From positions 1 through 8,879 of the forward strand of contig JAFSFN010000101.1 of assembly GCA_017435185.1 (NCBI GenBank): a DNA stretch of 8,879 nucleotides, given 5' to 3'. Under the pieces are notes generated by a model that did no database searches, was not told the DNA's origin, and was given only the letters and a program-made list of their open reading frames with translations. Made by a program: the position numbers and the translations under genes. Shown here one piece after another: positions 1-6,380 of the stretch; the first letter of the stretch is position 1, and the number at the start of each line of letters is the position of its first letter. This DNA is from Clostridia bacterium (GTDB taxonomy: Bacteria; Bacillota; Clostridia; Christensenellales; CAG-138).

Positions 1-99
1 CAGGTGCGTTTTGGATTCTCAGAAGTTCTGCAAAGCGTCTTTGTTTTTCGTCGCTTTTTCAAAAGCGACCGGGGCAAAGGGGCAGAGCCCCATAAATAA
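1..99. repeat. Run of small palindromes, likely dispersed intergenic repeat
   Basis: Four short inverted repeats follow one another: CAGAA/TTCTG (20-30, 1-nt centre), CAAAG/CTTTG (31-43, 3-nt loop), a perfect 9-bp stem GTCGCTTTT/AAAAGCGAC (50-69, 2-nt centre), and GGGGC/GCCCC (79-91, loop AGA) preceded by a direct copy of GGGGC at 71-75. All three forward frames are open from base 1 to at least about base 90 without a convincing start or protein, which fits a structured repeat rather than a gene. Similar GGGGCAGAGCCCC-bearing intergenic elements are, to my recollection, frequent in gut Clostridia. The element may continue past the left edge, and may also act as a terminator for a gene outside the window. 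Copy number cannot be seen here. Confidence 0.55.
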
Positions 100-107
100 A
101 TTTTCAG

Positions 108-136
108 TTGAAAAAAGTAAAAGTTAGGTTTATCAT
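108..136 (+). promoter_or_regulatory. Sigma-A-like promoter of pnuC-apgM
   Basis: A -35 box TTGAAA (108-113) and a -10 box TATCAT (131-136) are separated by exactly 17 bp in an A/T-rich stretch between the repeat and pnuC. The predicted transcription start is near 143, which would leave a leader of only about 15 nt before the ATG at 158. No riboswitch could fit between promoter and gene. Confidence 0.5.
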
Positions 137-157
137 AAAAAAGTGTTATGCATAAAA

Positions 158-862
158 ATGAAAAATTTCATAAAGAATGAGCTTTACGGTTGGAAAAGGG
201 CTGAAGTGCTTTGGCTGTTGTTTTCGTGCGCAGCGATATGCGGATTGTCGATATATTGGGGCGATTCGCTTATGGGGATAATATCTGCTGTTACGGGCGT
301 AGCGTATGTTGTATGCAACGGAAAGGGAAAGCGAACAGCTTATATTTTCGGTGCTGTTAACTGTGCGCTGTATTCTGTCATATCATATGAGGCGAGGCTT
401 TATGGGGAGACCATGCTGAACGCGCTCTATTATCTGCCAATGCAGTTTGTCGGCTTCGTTGTGTGGAGCAGGCATATGAACAGCGAAACAGGTGAGGTGG
501 AGAAGCGGCACATGACAAATCGTGGTCGTGTGATAACTGCGGCAGTCATAGTTTTGGCAACATATGTTTACGGATTGCTGCTCAAATACCTCGGTGACGT
601 AATGCCTTTTATTGACAGCTTTACTACTGCTGCATCTGTTGTGGCAATGGTTATTACGATAAAGATGTTCTCTGAACAATGGTGGATATGGATTGCTGTT
701 GATGCAGTGAGTATTTATATGTGGTGGCGTGATTTTATGTCGGGCAGTGACAATATCGCAACATTACTTATGTGGATAATATATCTTGCAACAGGTTTTA
801 TAATGCTGTACAAATGGGAAAAAGAAATCTTTGCAAACAAAAAGAAAGGGATCAAACTATGA
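158..862 (+). CDS. pnuC: PnuC-family nicotinamide riboside (vitamin) transporter
   Basis: Integral membrane facilitator of the PnuC family, expected to take up nicotinamide riboside for NAD salvage, with trapping by a kinase. The 234-residue protein has seven or so hydrophobic segments. It carries family features: the CNGKGK loop (53-58), N68, YGE...LN (82-88), P94, G99 and W103 in the YYLPMQFVGFVVW segment, and a C-terminal EQWWIWIAVDAVSIYMWW segment (173-190). Length fits the family (about 200-240). I chose ATG 158; an in-frame GTG at 143 would add five residues but coincides with the predicted transcription start. No clear Shine-Dalgarno is visible before either start. The stop overlaps the next start by ATGA, so the two are co-translated. 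Paralogues PnuT/PnuX carry thiamine or riboflavin, so the substrate is inferred; no TPP or FMN riboswitch is present to suggest those. Confidence 0.85.
   Translation: MKNFIKNELYGWKRAEVLWLLFSCAAICGLSIYWGDSLMGIISAVTGVAYVVCNGKGKRTAYIFGAVNCALYSVISYEARLYGETMLNALYYLPMQFVGFVVWSRHMNSETGEVEKRHMTNRGRVITAAVIVLATYVYGLLLKYLGDVMPFIDSFTTAASVVAMVITIKMFSEQWWIWIAVDAVSIYMWWRDFMSGSDNIATLLMWIIYLATGFIMLYKWEKEIFANKKKGIKL
844..850 (+). promoter_or_regulatory. Ribosome binding site fixing the apgM start
   Basis: GAAAGGG inside the last codons of pnuC lies 8 nt before ATG 859. It supports that start over an in-frame upstream ATG at 772, which would add 29 residues encoded wholly inside pnuC and unlike the family N-terminus. 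Confidence 0.65.
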
Positions 863-2091
863 AATATGCTGTAGTAATATCGGATGGTATGGCTGATGCA
901 CCTATCGAAGCATTAAACGGAAAAACTCCCATGGAGTTTGCAAATACACCATGTATGGATTCGCTGTCATTAAAAAGCGAAATAGGCACTGTTAAAAATG
1001 TGCCGGATACACTTCCTCCGGGAAGCGATACGGCCATATTGTCTATTTTTGGTTGTGATCCTGTAAAATATTACAGCGGAAGGTCGCCTTTGGAAGCAGC
1101 AGGCTCGGGTGTTATATTGAAAGAAAACGAGGTTTCTTTCCGTGTAAACATGGTGGCACTGTCGGAGGAAGAGTCTGATTTCAATGAAAAGATAATATAT
1201 TCTCACAGCGGAGACAATATTGAGGGCGAGGATTCCATAGCGCTCATGAAGAGCCTTTTGGAAGATGAGGCGTTTTTGAACATGACAAGGGAGCTGAATA
1301 TGCGTTTTTCGCTCAATCCGTCATTCAGACATATAGGCATAGCGGCAGATATTGAAGTGCCTGAAAACGGTTTTGTTCCGCCCCATGATATATTGGGCTC
1401 ACGAATCGGCACATATGTAAATGCTCCCGACGATAAAGTGTCAAAAATACAGAGAAGAATCATGGAACATGCATATGAGGTGCTCAATGTACATCCCGTA
1501 AATGCAAAGCGAAGAAAAGAAGGTAAAAAAGCCGCAAACAGTTTGTGGTTTTGGGGCGCAGGCAGGGGAATACAGCTTCCTGATTTTGAAAAAAACTATG
1601 GCAAGCAAGGTGCGGTCATAACGGCGGTGCCTTTGGTCGAAGGTATAGCTGCGCTTTCGGGCATGAAGAGTATCAAAGTTGAAGGTGCAACAGGTGAAAT
1701 CAACACAAACTATGCAGGAAAGGTGTGTGCGGCACTTGATGCATTGCGTAATGGCGCAGATGTTGCTGTCGTGCATATAGAGGCACCTGACGAGTGCTCT
1801 CACATGGGCGATATGGAATCGAAAATAAAAGCCATTGAGCTTGTTGACAGCGAGGTAGTATGTCCGCTTGCTCAGGGCTTGGCAGAATTGGGTGATTTCA
1901 GGTTGCTGGTTTTACCCGATCATCCTACATTGCTCAGTACAAGAACACATGACGGAACGCCGGTACCGTATATGCTTTATGACAGTACACAAAACCTTTC
2001 CGACGGCTTAAAATTCAGTGAAAGTGATGCAAAGAACGGAAAGTTCTTTGCTCAGGGACACATGCTTATCAGGGAATTTCTGTCGGAATGA
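859..2091 (+). CDS. apgM: Archaeal-type cofactor-independent phosphoglycerate mutase / proposed homoserine kinase
   Basis: Alkaline-phosphatase superfamily enzyme of the ApgM type, 410 residues, cytoplasmic. The family interconverts 3- and 2-phosphoglycerate; a bacterial subgroup in Bacteroidetes and Clostridia has been proposed (TIGR02535) to serve as homoserine kinase where ThrB is absent. Seen here: start MKYAVVISDGMAD with metal ligand D9, the active-site serine S56 in LPPGSDTAI (52-60), EAPDECSHMGD (308-318) giving D311 and H315, PDHP (353-356) giving D354/H355, and RTHDGTPVP (362-370) giving H364. All metal-site positions are therefore present and the enzyme should be active. The start overlaps the pnuC stop (ATGA) and the 3' end overlaps convergent yunB by 23 bp. 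The family call is firm; the choice between mutase and homoserine kinase cannot be made from this window because no threonine-pathway or glycolytic gene is adjacent. Confidence 0.88.
   Translation: MKYAVVISDGMADAPIEALNGKTPMEFANTPCMDSLSLKSEIGTVKNVPDTLPPGSDTAILSIFGCDPVKYYSGRSPLEAAGSGVILKENEVSFRVNMVALSEEESDFNEKIIYSHSGDNIEGEDSIALMKSLLEDEAFLNMTRELNMRFSLNPSFRHIGIAADIEVPENGFVPPHDILGSRIGTYVNAPDDKVSKIQRRIMEHAYEVLNVHPVNAKRRKEGKKAANSLWFWGAGRGIQLPDFEKNYGKQGAVITAVPLVEGIAALSGMKSIKVEGATGEINTNYAGKVCAALDALRNGADVAVVHIEAPDECSHMGDMESKIKAIELVDSEVVCPLAQGLAELGDFRLLVLPDHPTLLSTRTHDGTPVPYMLYDSTQNLSDGLKFSESDAKNGKFFAQGHMLIREFLSE
2029..2051. other. Perfect hairpin inside the 3' end of apgM, just beyond the yunB stop
   Basis: GCAAAGAAC (2029-2037) and GTTCTTTGC (2043-2051) form a perfect 9-bp stem around the loop GGAAA. 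On the minus strand it starts 17 nt after the yunB stop codon, the position expected of a terminator, yet it encodes apgM residues near AKNGKFFA. Neither side is followed by a real T-tract, so intrinsic termination is doubtful; a 3'-end stabilising or RNase-processing hairpin is an alternative. Confidence 0.45.
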
Positions 2092-2764
2092 GGTTGAGCA
2101 TATCTTCTTCATCCGTAACATTGGTATAAACTTGGGGAACATCACCGACGATTATACTTTCGGCTATTGCAGCCTGAGCTGATACTTTTATGGTTTCAGC
2201 TACGCCCGGCATAACGAGTTTTACGGATGCAGTCAATTCAAGGTTTACTTTATAAAGCGTCTGATTTATGCCTGATGACACAAACTTTGAGTTAAATGCG
2301 CTTTGGACACTGCCGACAGGAGTAAAATAGACTTTTAATGCAGGCCCTTTCCCTGAAAAGAAAGCTATACCGGTTATTGTGCCCAAGGGGACGGATATGC
2401 CTTGTTCGCCCATGGAAGAAATCAGCTCCAGTGCCTTGTCGGCACAATCGGCGGCAAGTATGTTCAAATTGCGTGTATTGGCGTTGAGCATATAAACACG
2501 ATCGCCGTTTTCATAGCTTTCCACCAAATCGGCATACTTTGAACTGTCGTCCATTGAATCGAGAATGGCATTATTCATTGCTTCTGCCGCTATTGATTTT
2601 ATTCGTGCGGTAGCAAGTGCGGACATTGCGGGTCGCATATTGGCACTTAGCAGCATAAACAATATTGCAAACAGCATTATCACACAGAATACGCTCAAAA
2701 GTATTCTGCGTTTTTTTGAGTAAGTTTTTTTGTAGCGTTTTCGTATCAAACAAGTTTTTTCCAT
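2069..2764 (-). CDS. yunB: Sporulation protein YunB
   Basis: YunB-family protein, which in Bacillus subtilis belongs to the mother-cell sigma-E regulon and affects spore formation; its molecular activity is not known. The 231-residue product has a basic N-terminus (RKRYKKTYSKKRR, 8-20), one membrane anchor (about 21-42), and an extracytoplasmic domain. Conserved YunB features are visible: a basic/hydrophobic region followed by RIKSIAAEAMNNAI (54-67), VPLGTITG (125-132), the SSGINQTLYKVNLEL core (163-177) and the end block IIVGDVPQVYTNV (204-216). Length is close to the B. subtilis protein. ATG 2764 is supported by a weak AGAAAGTG site about 12 nt upstream. I see no convincing sigma-A promoter before it, which fits sporulation-sigma control, but no clear sigma-E promoter either. 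The gene is divergent from the PBP and convergent with apgM. Confidence 0.85.
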   Translation of the reverse strand: MEKTCLIRKRYKKTYSKKRRILLSVFCVIMLFAILFMLLSANMRPAMSALATARIKSIAAEAMNNAILDSMDDSSKYADLVESYENGDRVYMLNANTRNLNILAADCADKALELISSMGEQGISVPLGTITGIAFFSGKGPALKVYFTPVGSVQSAFNSKFVSSGINQTLYKVNLELTASVKLVMPGVAETIKVSAQAAIAESIIVGDVPQVYTNVTDEEDMLNLIPTEIP

Positions 2765-2825
2765 CTTTCATTCACTTTCTGTTCGAAAAAGTCTGATATC
2801 ATATTTATATGCGCTGCTGTAGTTG

Positions 2826-2854
2826 TTGAGGAATTTGTATTATTGTGATATAAT
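2826..2854 (+). promoter_or_regulatory. Extended -10 sigma-A promoter of the PBP-UDG operon
   Basis: A perfect TATAAT (2849-2854) preceded by TGA, making an extended -10 (TGnTATAAT), lies 17 bp downstream of TTGAGG (2826-2831). The predicted start near 2861 gives a leader of roughly 22 nt that contains the ribosome binding site. This is the strongest promoter in the window. Confidence 0.75.
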
Positions 2855-2866
2855 TCTGTGTTGTTT

Positions 2867-2876
2867 AGAAAGGTGG
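2867..2876 (+). promoter_or_regulatory. Ribosome binding site fixing the PBP start
   Basis: AGAAAGGTGG lies 6 nt before ATG 2883. It selects that start over in-frame codons further upstream (from 2823), which precede or overlap the promoter and so cannot be translated from its transcript. Confidence 0.75.
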
Positions 2877-2882
2877 GTTTTC

Positions 2883-5675
2883 ATGGAAAAGCTCAAAGCT
2901 TTTTTTAGCGAAATTTGGTATAAAATCAAAAAGCCGTTTGTAAACGATGATGAATCCGAGGCAAGCGGTGAATTGTTCGTAGAACGTGATAATCAGCGTT
3001 CGTTTGTCCTGGCAGTGTTTTTTAATTCATTAAAGATACTGGCAGTAATGGTCATTCTCGTTGGCGCAATCGGCTGCGGTCTTATAATGGGTATTGCCAA
3101 GGCTTATGTTGACACTACGCCGGAGCTTGATATATCCCAGCTTACAAAGAGCGAAAAAACATCCTATCTCTACGATATCAACGGCGAAGTTATCACCACT
3201 TATTCCGGCATGGAATACAGGGATTGGGCTGATATTGAAGATATTCCCGATATGCTTAAAAATGCCGTTATTGCAATTGAGGATGTTCGTTTCTACAAGC
3301 ATGGCGGCGTTGACTATAAGCGTCTGTTCTCTGCAATAGTAAACACATTGAGAAATGCCGATACTCACGGCGGAAGTACGCTTACTCAGCAGCTCATAAA
3401 GAACAAAATACTTTCAAATGAGCAGTCCTATAAAAGAAAAATACAGGAAGCATATCTTGCCGCAGAAGTTGAATCTGAGATAGAAAAAGACGATATACTT
3501 GAAGCATATCTGAATGATGTCTATCTCGGTGGCTCAAACTACGGTGTAAAAGCAGCAGCAAAGGATTATTTTGGCAAGGAGTTGTCTGCACTCACAGTAA
3601 GAGAATGTGCAATGATAGCCGCAATGATACAGAAGCCTCAGTATTATAATCCCAGACTCAATACATATTCACGATTCAATGAAGACGGAACAAATAAAAT
3701 GTCAAATACTGACGGCAGAACAGACTTGGTCATTGAGCGCATGTATGAAGCGGGCTTCATAACAAAAGAACAGAAGGACAATGCGCTTGCCGATACGGTT
3801 ACAATACTTGAAAACTCAGCACGGAGCAATATCTACGATATGCCGTACTTTGTTGAGTATGCAATAAGAGACATTGTTGTTCATCTTATAGAACAGCGAG
3901 GTCTGCTTGATACGCCTGCAAACAGAACAGCAGTTGAAAATGAACTGCGTACGGGCGGATATCACATCTATCTTACTGTAGATCCCGAAATACAGAACAC
4001 GGTTCAGGATACATTGGCTAACTGGGATAATTATCCCAGACTCAAAGATTCATCAGCCTACAGTACCACTGAAACAAATTCTGATGGCTCAGTCACGACT
4101 GTAGTTCAGCCTCAGGCAGCAGCTGTTGTGTTCGACTATCACACAGGCGAACTCAGAGCAGTGGTGGGCGGCAGAACATCACCCACAGCAAGAAAAACGC
4201 TTAACCGTGCATATCAGAGTACGACGCCGGTCGGTTCGTCGATTAAACCGCTTGCGGTATATGGTCCTGCACTTGATCTTGGCATGTCACCTGCAAGTAT
4301 ATTGCTCAACTTCCCCACAAAAATAGAGGGATGGGATACATCAAAGGGCTATCCTGCAATAGGCAGTGAAGAATATATCGGGCCGTTGACAATGCGTAAC
4401 GGCGTAATCAACTCGCTCAACGTTGCGGCGGCAAGAACTCTCCTTGAAGGTGTAACGATTCCCGTGGCTGCGGAATATCTTGAAAAGCTCGGCGTGGATC
4501 CTTCAAGAATAAGCGCAACGGGTTCAGGTCTTGCGCTCGGTACCACGGGCATAACGCCAATTGAAATGGCGGCGGCTTTCGGCGCTATAGCCGCAGGCGG
4601 CGAATATAAAGAGCCTCTTTCTTTTGTTAAAGTTGTTGATGATAACGGCATGGTAATACTTGATGCAGCTTCCGTAAGAGATACTCATCGAGTGTTCAAA
4701 GAGTCTACTGCTTATATGCTGGTTGATATGCTTACAGACGCTGTGCAAAGCGGAACCGGTACAAGAGCTCGTATAGACGGTATAACAGTTGCCGGTAAAA
4801 CAGGCACAAATGCGGACTATTCAAGCGCATATTTCTGCGGTATTACTCCTTACTATTCGGCTTCCGTTTGGGTAGGCCATGATAATTTCTCGAAGAAACT
4901 TGTCAGCGGTTCAACGGGCGGTAAAGTAGCAGCTCCCATATGGCAGGATTTCATGGACAAAATACATGCAGACCTCAACAATAAGCCCATAATCGACGCA
5001 TCACCGTCGGAACTTGGTTTGGTAAAGCGCACTGTGTGCAGTGTGTCCGGGCTTTTGGCAACGGATGCTTGTACATACGATCCAAATGGATACACACCCA
5101 TATCCGACTGGTTCACAAAAGATACAGCGCCTGTTGACAGATGCAATATGCATGCTATGGTCAATATCTGCTCAATGTCAAATCAGGTTGCTACCATGTA
5201 TTGCCCGACGGATGCACTTACCGTTTCAAGTATGCTCCTGATAAGTTCTGAATCGCCGTATTCCAAAATAGATCCCGAACTTATACTGCAGTATCTGCCC
5301 AATGCCGTCTATTCTGACCTTACACCTGATGAATTCGGTATATTGGAAGACCCGAATGCGTCATTGCCGTCTACGTCACCCGATGCATCAGGCTCATCAA
5401 GTGCCATAGTGACCTGTCAGATACATTCGTATGACAATTACAATCAAGAGTATACGGCAGCAATCACAGATGCAAATAATTTGGTACTTGAAGTCAGAAC
5501 ATACCTTAACAGTGTACAGGGTCTGCCTGATACAGAGCGTGCGACTTTGGAAAACGGCTTGGCAAGCCTTATGGAATACATCTCAATGGCTTCATATGCT
5601 GACATAGTTTCTGCAACAAGTGCACTGCGCTATAACTACACGGTAATTTCACAGTTGTATCCGCCGATAGGATGA
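2883..5675 (+). CDS. Class A penicillin-binding protein (PBP1A-like glycosyltransferase/transpeptidase)
   Basis: Bifunctional cell-wall synthase that polymerises lipid II and cross-links the stem peptides, anchored in the membrane with its domains outside. The 930-residue protein has a cytoplasmic tail (1-47), one membrane segment (about 48-72), and a GT51 domain containing AIEDVRFYKHGGVD (131-144, catalytic E133), GGSTLTQQLIKNKIL (163-177) and AYLNDVYLGGSNYGV (208-222). The transpeptidase domain has SSIK (catalytic S452, K455), SLN (511-513) and KTGT (639-642). All catalytic motifs are intact. After the transpeptidase comes a region with five cysteines (C719, C730, C754, C763, C774), then a Ser/Pro-rich linker (about 824-841) and a roughly 90-residue mostly helical tail with no family I recognise. 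Downstream udg overlaps by ATGA. Confident in class; which of the species' class A PBPs it is cannot be told. Confidence 0.93.
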   Translation: MEKLKAFFSEIWYKIKKPFVNDDESEASGELFVERDNQRSFVLAVFFNSLKILAVMVILVGAIGCGLIMGIAKAYVDTTPELDISQLTKSEKTSYLYDINGEVITTYSGMEYRDWADIEDIPDMLKNAVIAIEDVRFYKHGGVDYKRLFSAIVNTLRNADTHGGSTLTQQLIKNKILSNEQSYKRKIQEAYLAAEVESEIEKDDILEAYLNDVYLGGSNYGVKAAAKDYFGKELSALTVRECAMIAAMIQKPQYYNPRLNTYSRFNEDGTNKMSNTDGRTDLVIERMYEAGFITKEQKDNALADTVTILENSARSNIYDMPYFVEYAIRDIVVHLIEQRGLLDTPANRTAVENELRTGGYHIYLTVDPEIQNTVQDTLANWDNYPRLKDSSAYSTTETNSDGSVTTVVQPQAAAVVFDYHTGELRAVVGGRTSPTARKTLNRAYQSTTPVGSSIKPLAVYGPALDLGMSPASILLNFPTKIEGWDTSKGYPAIGSEEYIGPLTMRNGVINSLNVAAARTLLEGVTIPVAAEYLEKLGVDPSRISATGSGLALGTTGITPIEMAAAFGAIAAGGEYKEPLSFVKVVDDNGMVILDAASVRDTHRVFKESTAYMLVDMLTDAVQSGTGTRARIDGITVAGKTGTNADYSSAYFCGITPYYSASVWVGHDNFSKKLVSGSTGGKVAAPIWQDFMDKIHADLNNKPIIDASPSELGLVKRTVCSVSGLLATDACTYDPNGYTPISDWFTKDTAPVDRCNMHAMVNICSMSNQVATMYCPTDALTVSSMLLISSESPYSKIDPELILQYLPNAVYSDLTPDEFGILEDPNASLPSTSPDASGSSSAIVTCQIHSYDNYNQEYTAAITDANNLVLEVRTYLNSVQGLPDTERATLENGLASLMEYISMASYADIVSATSALRYNYTVISQLYPPIG

Positions 5676-6274
5676 AAAACGAAATTCTAAAAAAACAATA
5701 CGAACAGGAAAGGGAGAGGATACTCTCCCTTTGCTTGCTTCAAGAACTTACGGGTGACTATACATCACCTGTTTTCGGTGAGGGCAGTGAGAATGCTTCT
5801 GTAATGCTCATAGGTGAAGCGCCCGGGCGTGAAGAAGCACAGCAGGGCAGACCGTTTGTCGGCAAAGCAGGCAAACAGCTTGATGAATTGCTCATAACGG
5901 CTCAAATTGACCGTGAGAGCGTGTTTGTTACAAATTCGGTCAAGTACAGGCCCACGCGCGTAAAAAAGACTGTAGCGAATCGTACGCCCACTGCAAAAGA
6001 AATAAAAGACAGCGCATATTTGTTGAAAACTGAGATAGATGAAATACAGCCCAAGATAATAGCTACACTCGGCAATTCACCGTTGTATGCGATATCATAT
6101 ATTTTTTCGCTCGGAAATCTCAAAATAGGCGATGTTCACGGACAGAAAATCGAATTAAGCAACGGTTCGATACTTGTTCCGTTGTATCATCCGGCAAGCG
6201 TGATATATAACCGCAGTCTTATTGAGGTACTGCGTGAAGACATAAAAATGCTCGGAAAGTTGATGAGAGAGTAA
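5672..6274 (+). CDS. Family-4-like uracil-DNA glycosylase lacking most Fe-S cysteines
   Basis: Uracil-DNA glycosylase superfamily protein, 200 residues, the usual size of family 4, expected to excise uracil from deaminated DNA. Motif A GEAPGREE (48-55), RPFVGKAG (60-67), N88 in VTNSVKYRP, NRTPTAKEI (103-111) and motif B HPAS (173-176) are present. Family 4 enzymes normally hold a [4Fe-4S] cluster with four cysteines; here only C21 remains, and the other expected places read Q24, Y92 (KYRP for KCRP) and S114 (EIKDS for EIxxC). The fold motifs and catalytic loops suggest a working enzyme without the cluster, but loss or change of activity is possible. It starts within the PBP stop (ATGA) and has no spaced ribosome binding site, so translation probably depends on coupling to the PBP. 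A strong hairpin lies in its first codons. Confidence 0.85.
   Translation: MKNEILKKQYEQERERILSLCLLQELTGDYTSPVFGEGSENASVMLIGEAPGREEAQQGRPFVGKAGKQLDELLITAQIDRESVFVTNSVKYRPTRVKKTVANRTPTAKEIKDSAYLLKTEIDEIQPKIIATLGNSPLYAISYIFSLGNLKIGDVHGQKIELSNGSILVPLYHPASVIYNRSLIEVLREDIKMLGKLMRE
5709..5732 (+). terminator. Terminator-like hairpin in the first codons of the glycosylase gene
   Basis: AAAGGGAGAG (5709-5718) and CTCTCCCTTT (5723-5732) form a perfect 10-bp stem with a GATA tetraloop, followed by GCTTGCTTC. It begins 34 nt after the PBP stop codon, a usual distance for a terminator, but encodes glycosylase residues 13-20. The T-run is interrupted, so partial termination or a translation/stability effect between the two coupled genes is more likely than full termination. 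Confidence 0.4.
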
Positions 6275-6314
6275 CTTAATGCCGTTTGTATGGTCAAATA
6301 CTTATAAAATAATA

Positions 6315-6347
6315 AACACCAAGGTTGGTTTACAGTACCTTGGTGTT
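6315..6347. terminator. Bidirectional intrinsic terminator between converging genes
   Basis: AACACCAAGGT (6315-6325) and ACCTTGGTGTT (6337-6347) form a perfect 11-bp stem with an 11-nt loop. T-rich sequence follows on the plus strand (ATTTTGTCTT) and, read on the minus strand, TTATTATTTTAT follows as well. It lies between the stops of the plus-strand glycosylase (6274) and the minus-strand zinc-ribbon gene (6381), so it can serve both. Confidence 0.8.
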
Positions 6348-6380
6348 ATTTTGTCTTAAAAAGTTGTTGTTAGAGCGTTT

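Noticed and set aside
1..99. 3' end of a protein-coding gene entering from the left
   Set aside because: Open frames exist in all three phases only because the stretch is short and GC-rich; the palindromic organisation explains it better and no domain is recognisable.
100..157. Riboswitch (preQ1, TPP, FMN) or NiaR-type control before pnuC
   Set aside because: No consensus elements seen, and the predicted promoter leaves a leader too short for an aptamer.
772..858. N-terminal extension of apgM to an upstream in-frame ATG
   Set aside because: It lies wholly inside pnuC, has no family similarity, and the ribosome binding site at 844-850 supports the start at 859.
1441..1803. 120-codon open frame antisense to apgM
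   Set aside because: Cysteine-rich low-complexity translation with no ribosome binding site or recognisable domain; it is opposite a well-supported coding region.
2765..2860. Sigma-E promoter for yunB
   Set aside because: A CATATAAAT sequence resembles a -10 box on the minus strand, but no acceptable -35 lies at the required distance.
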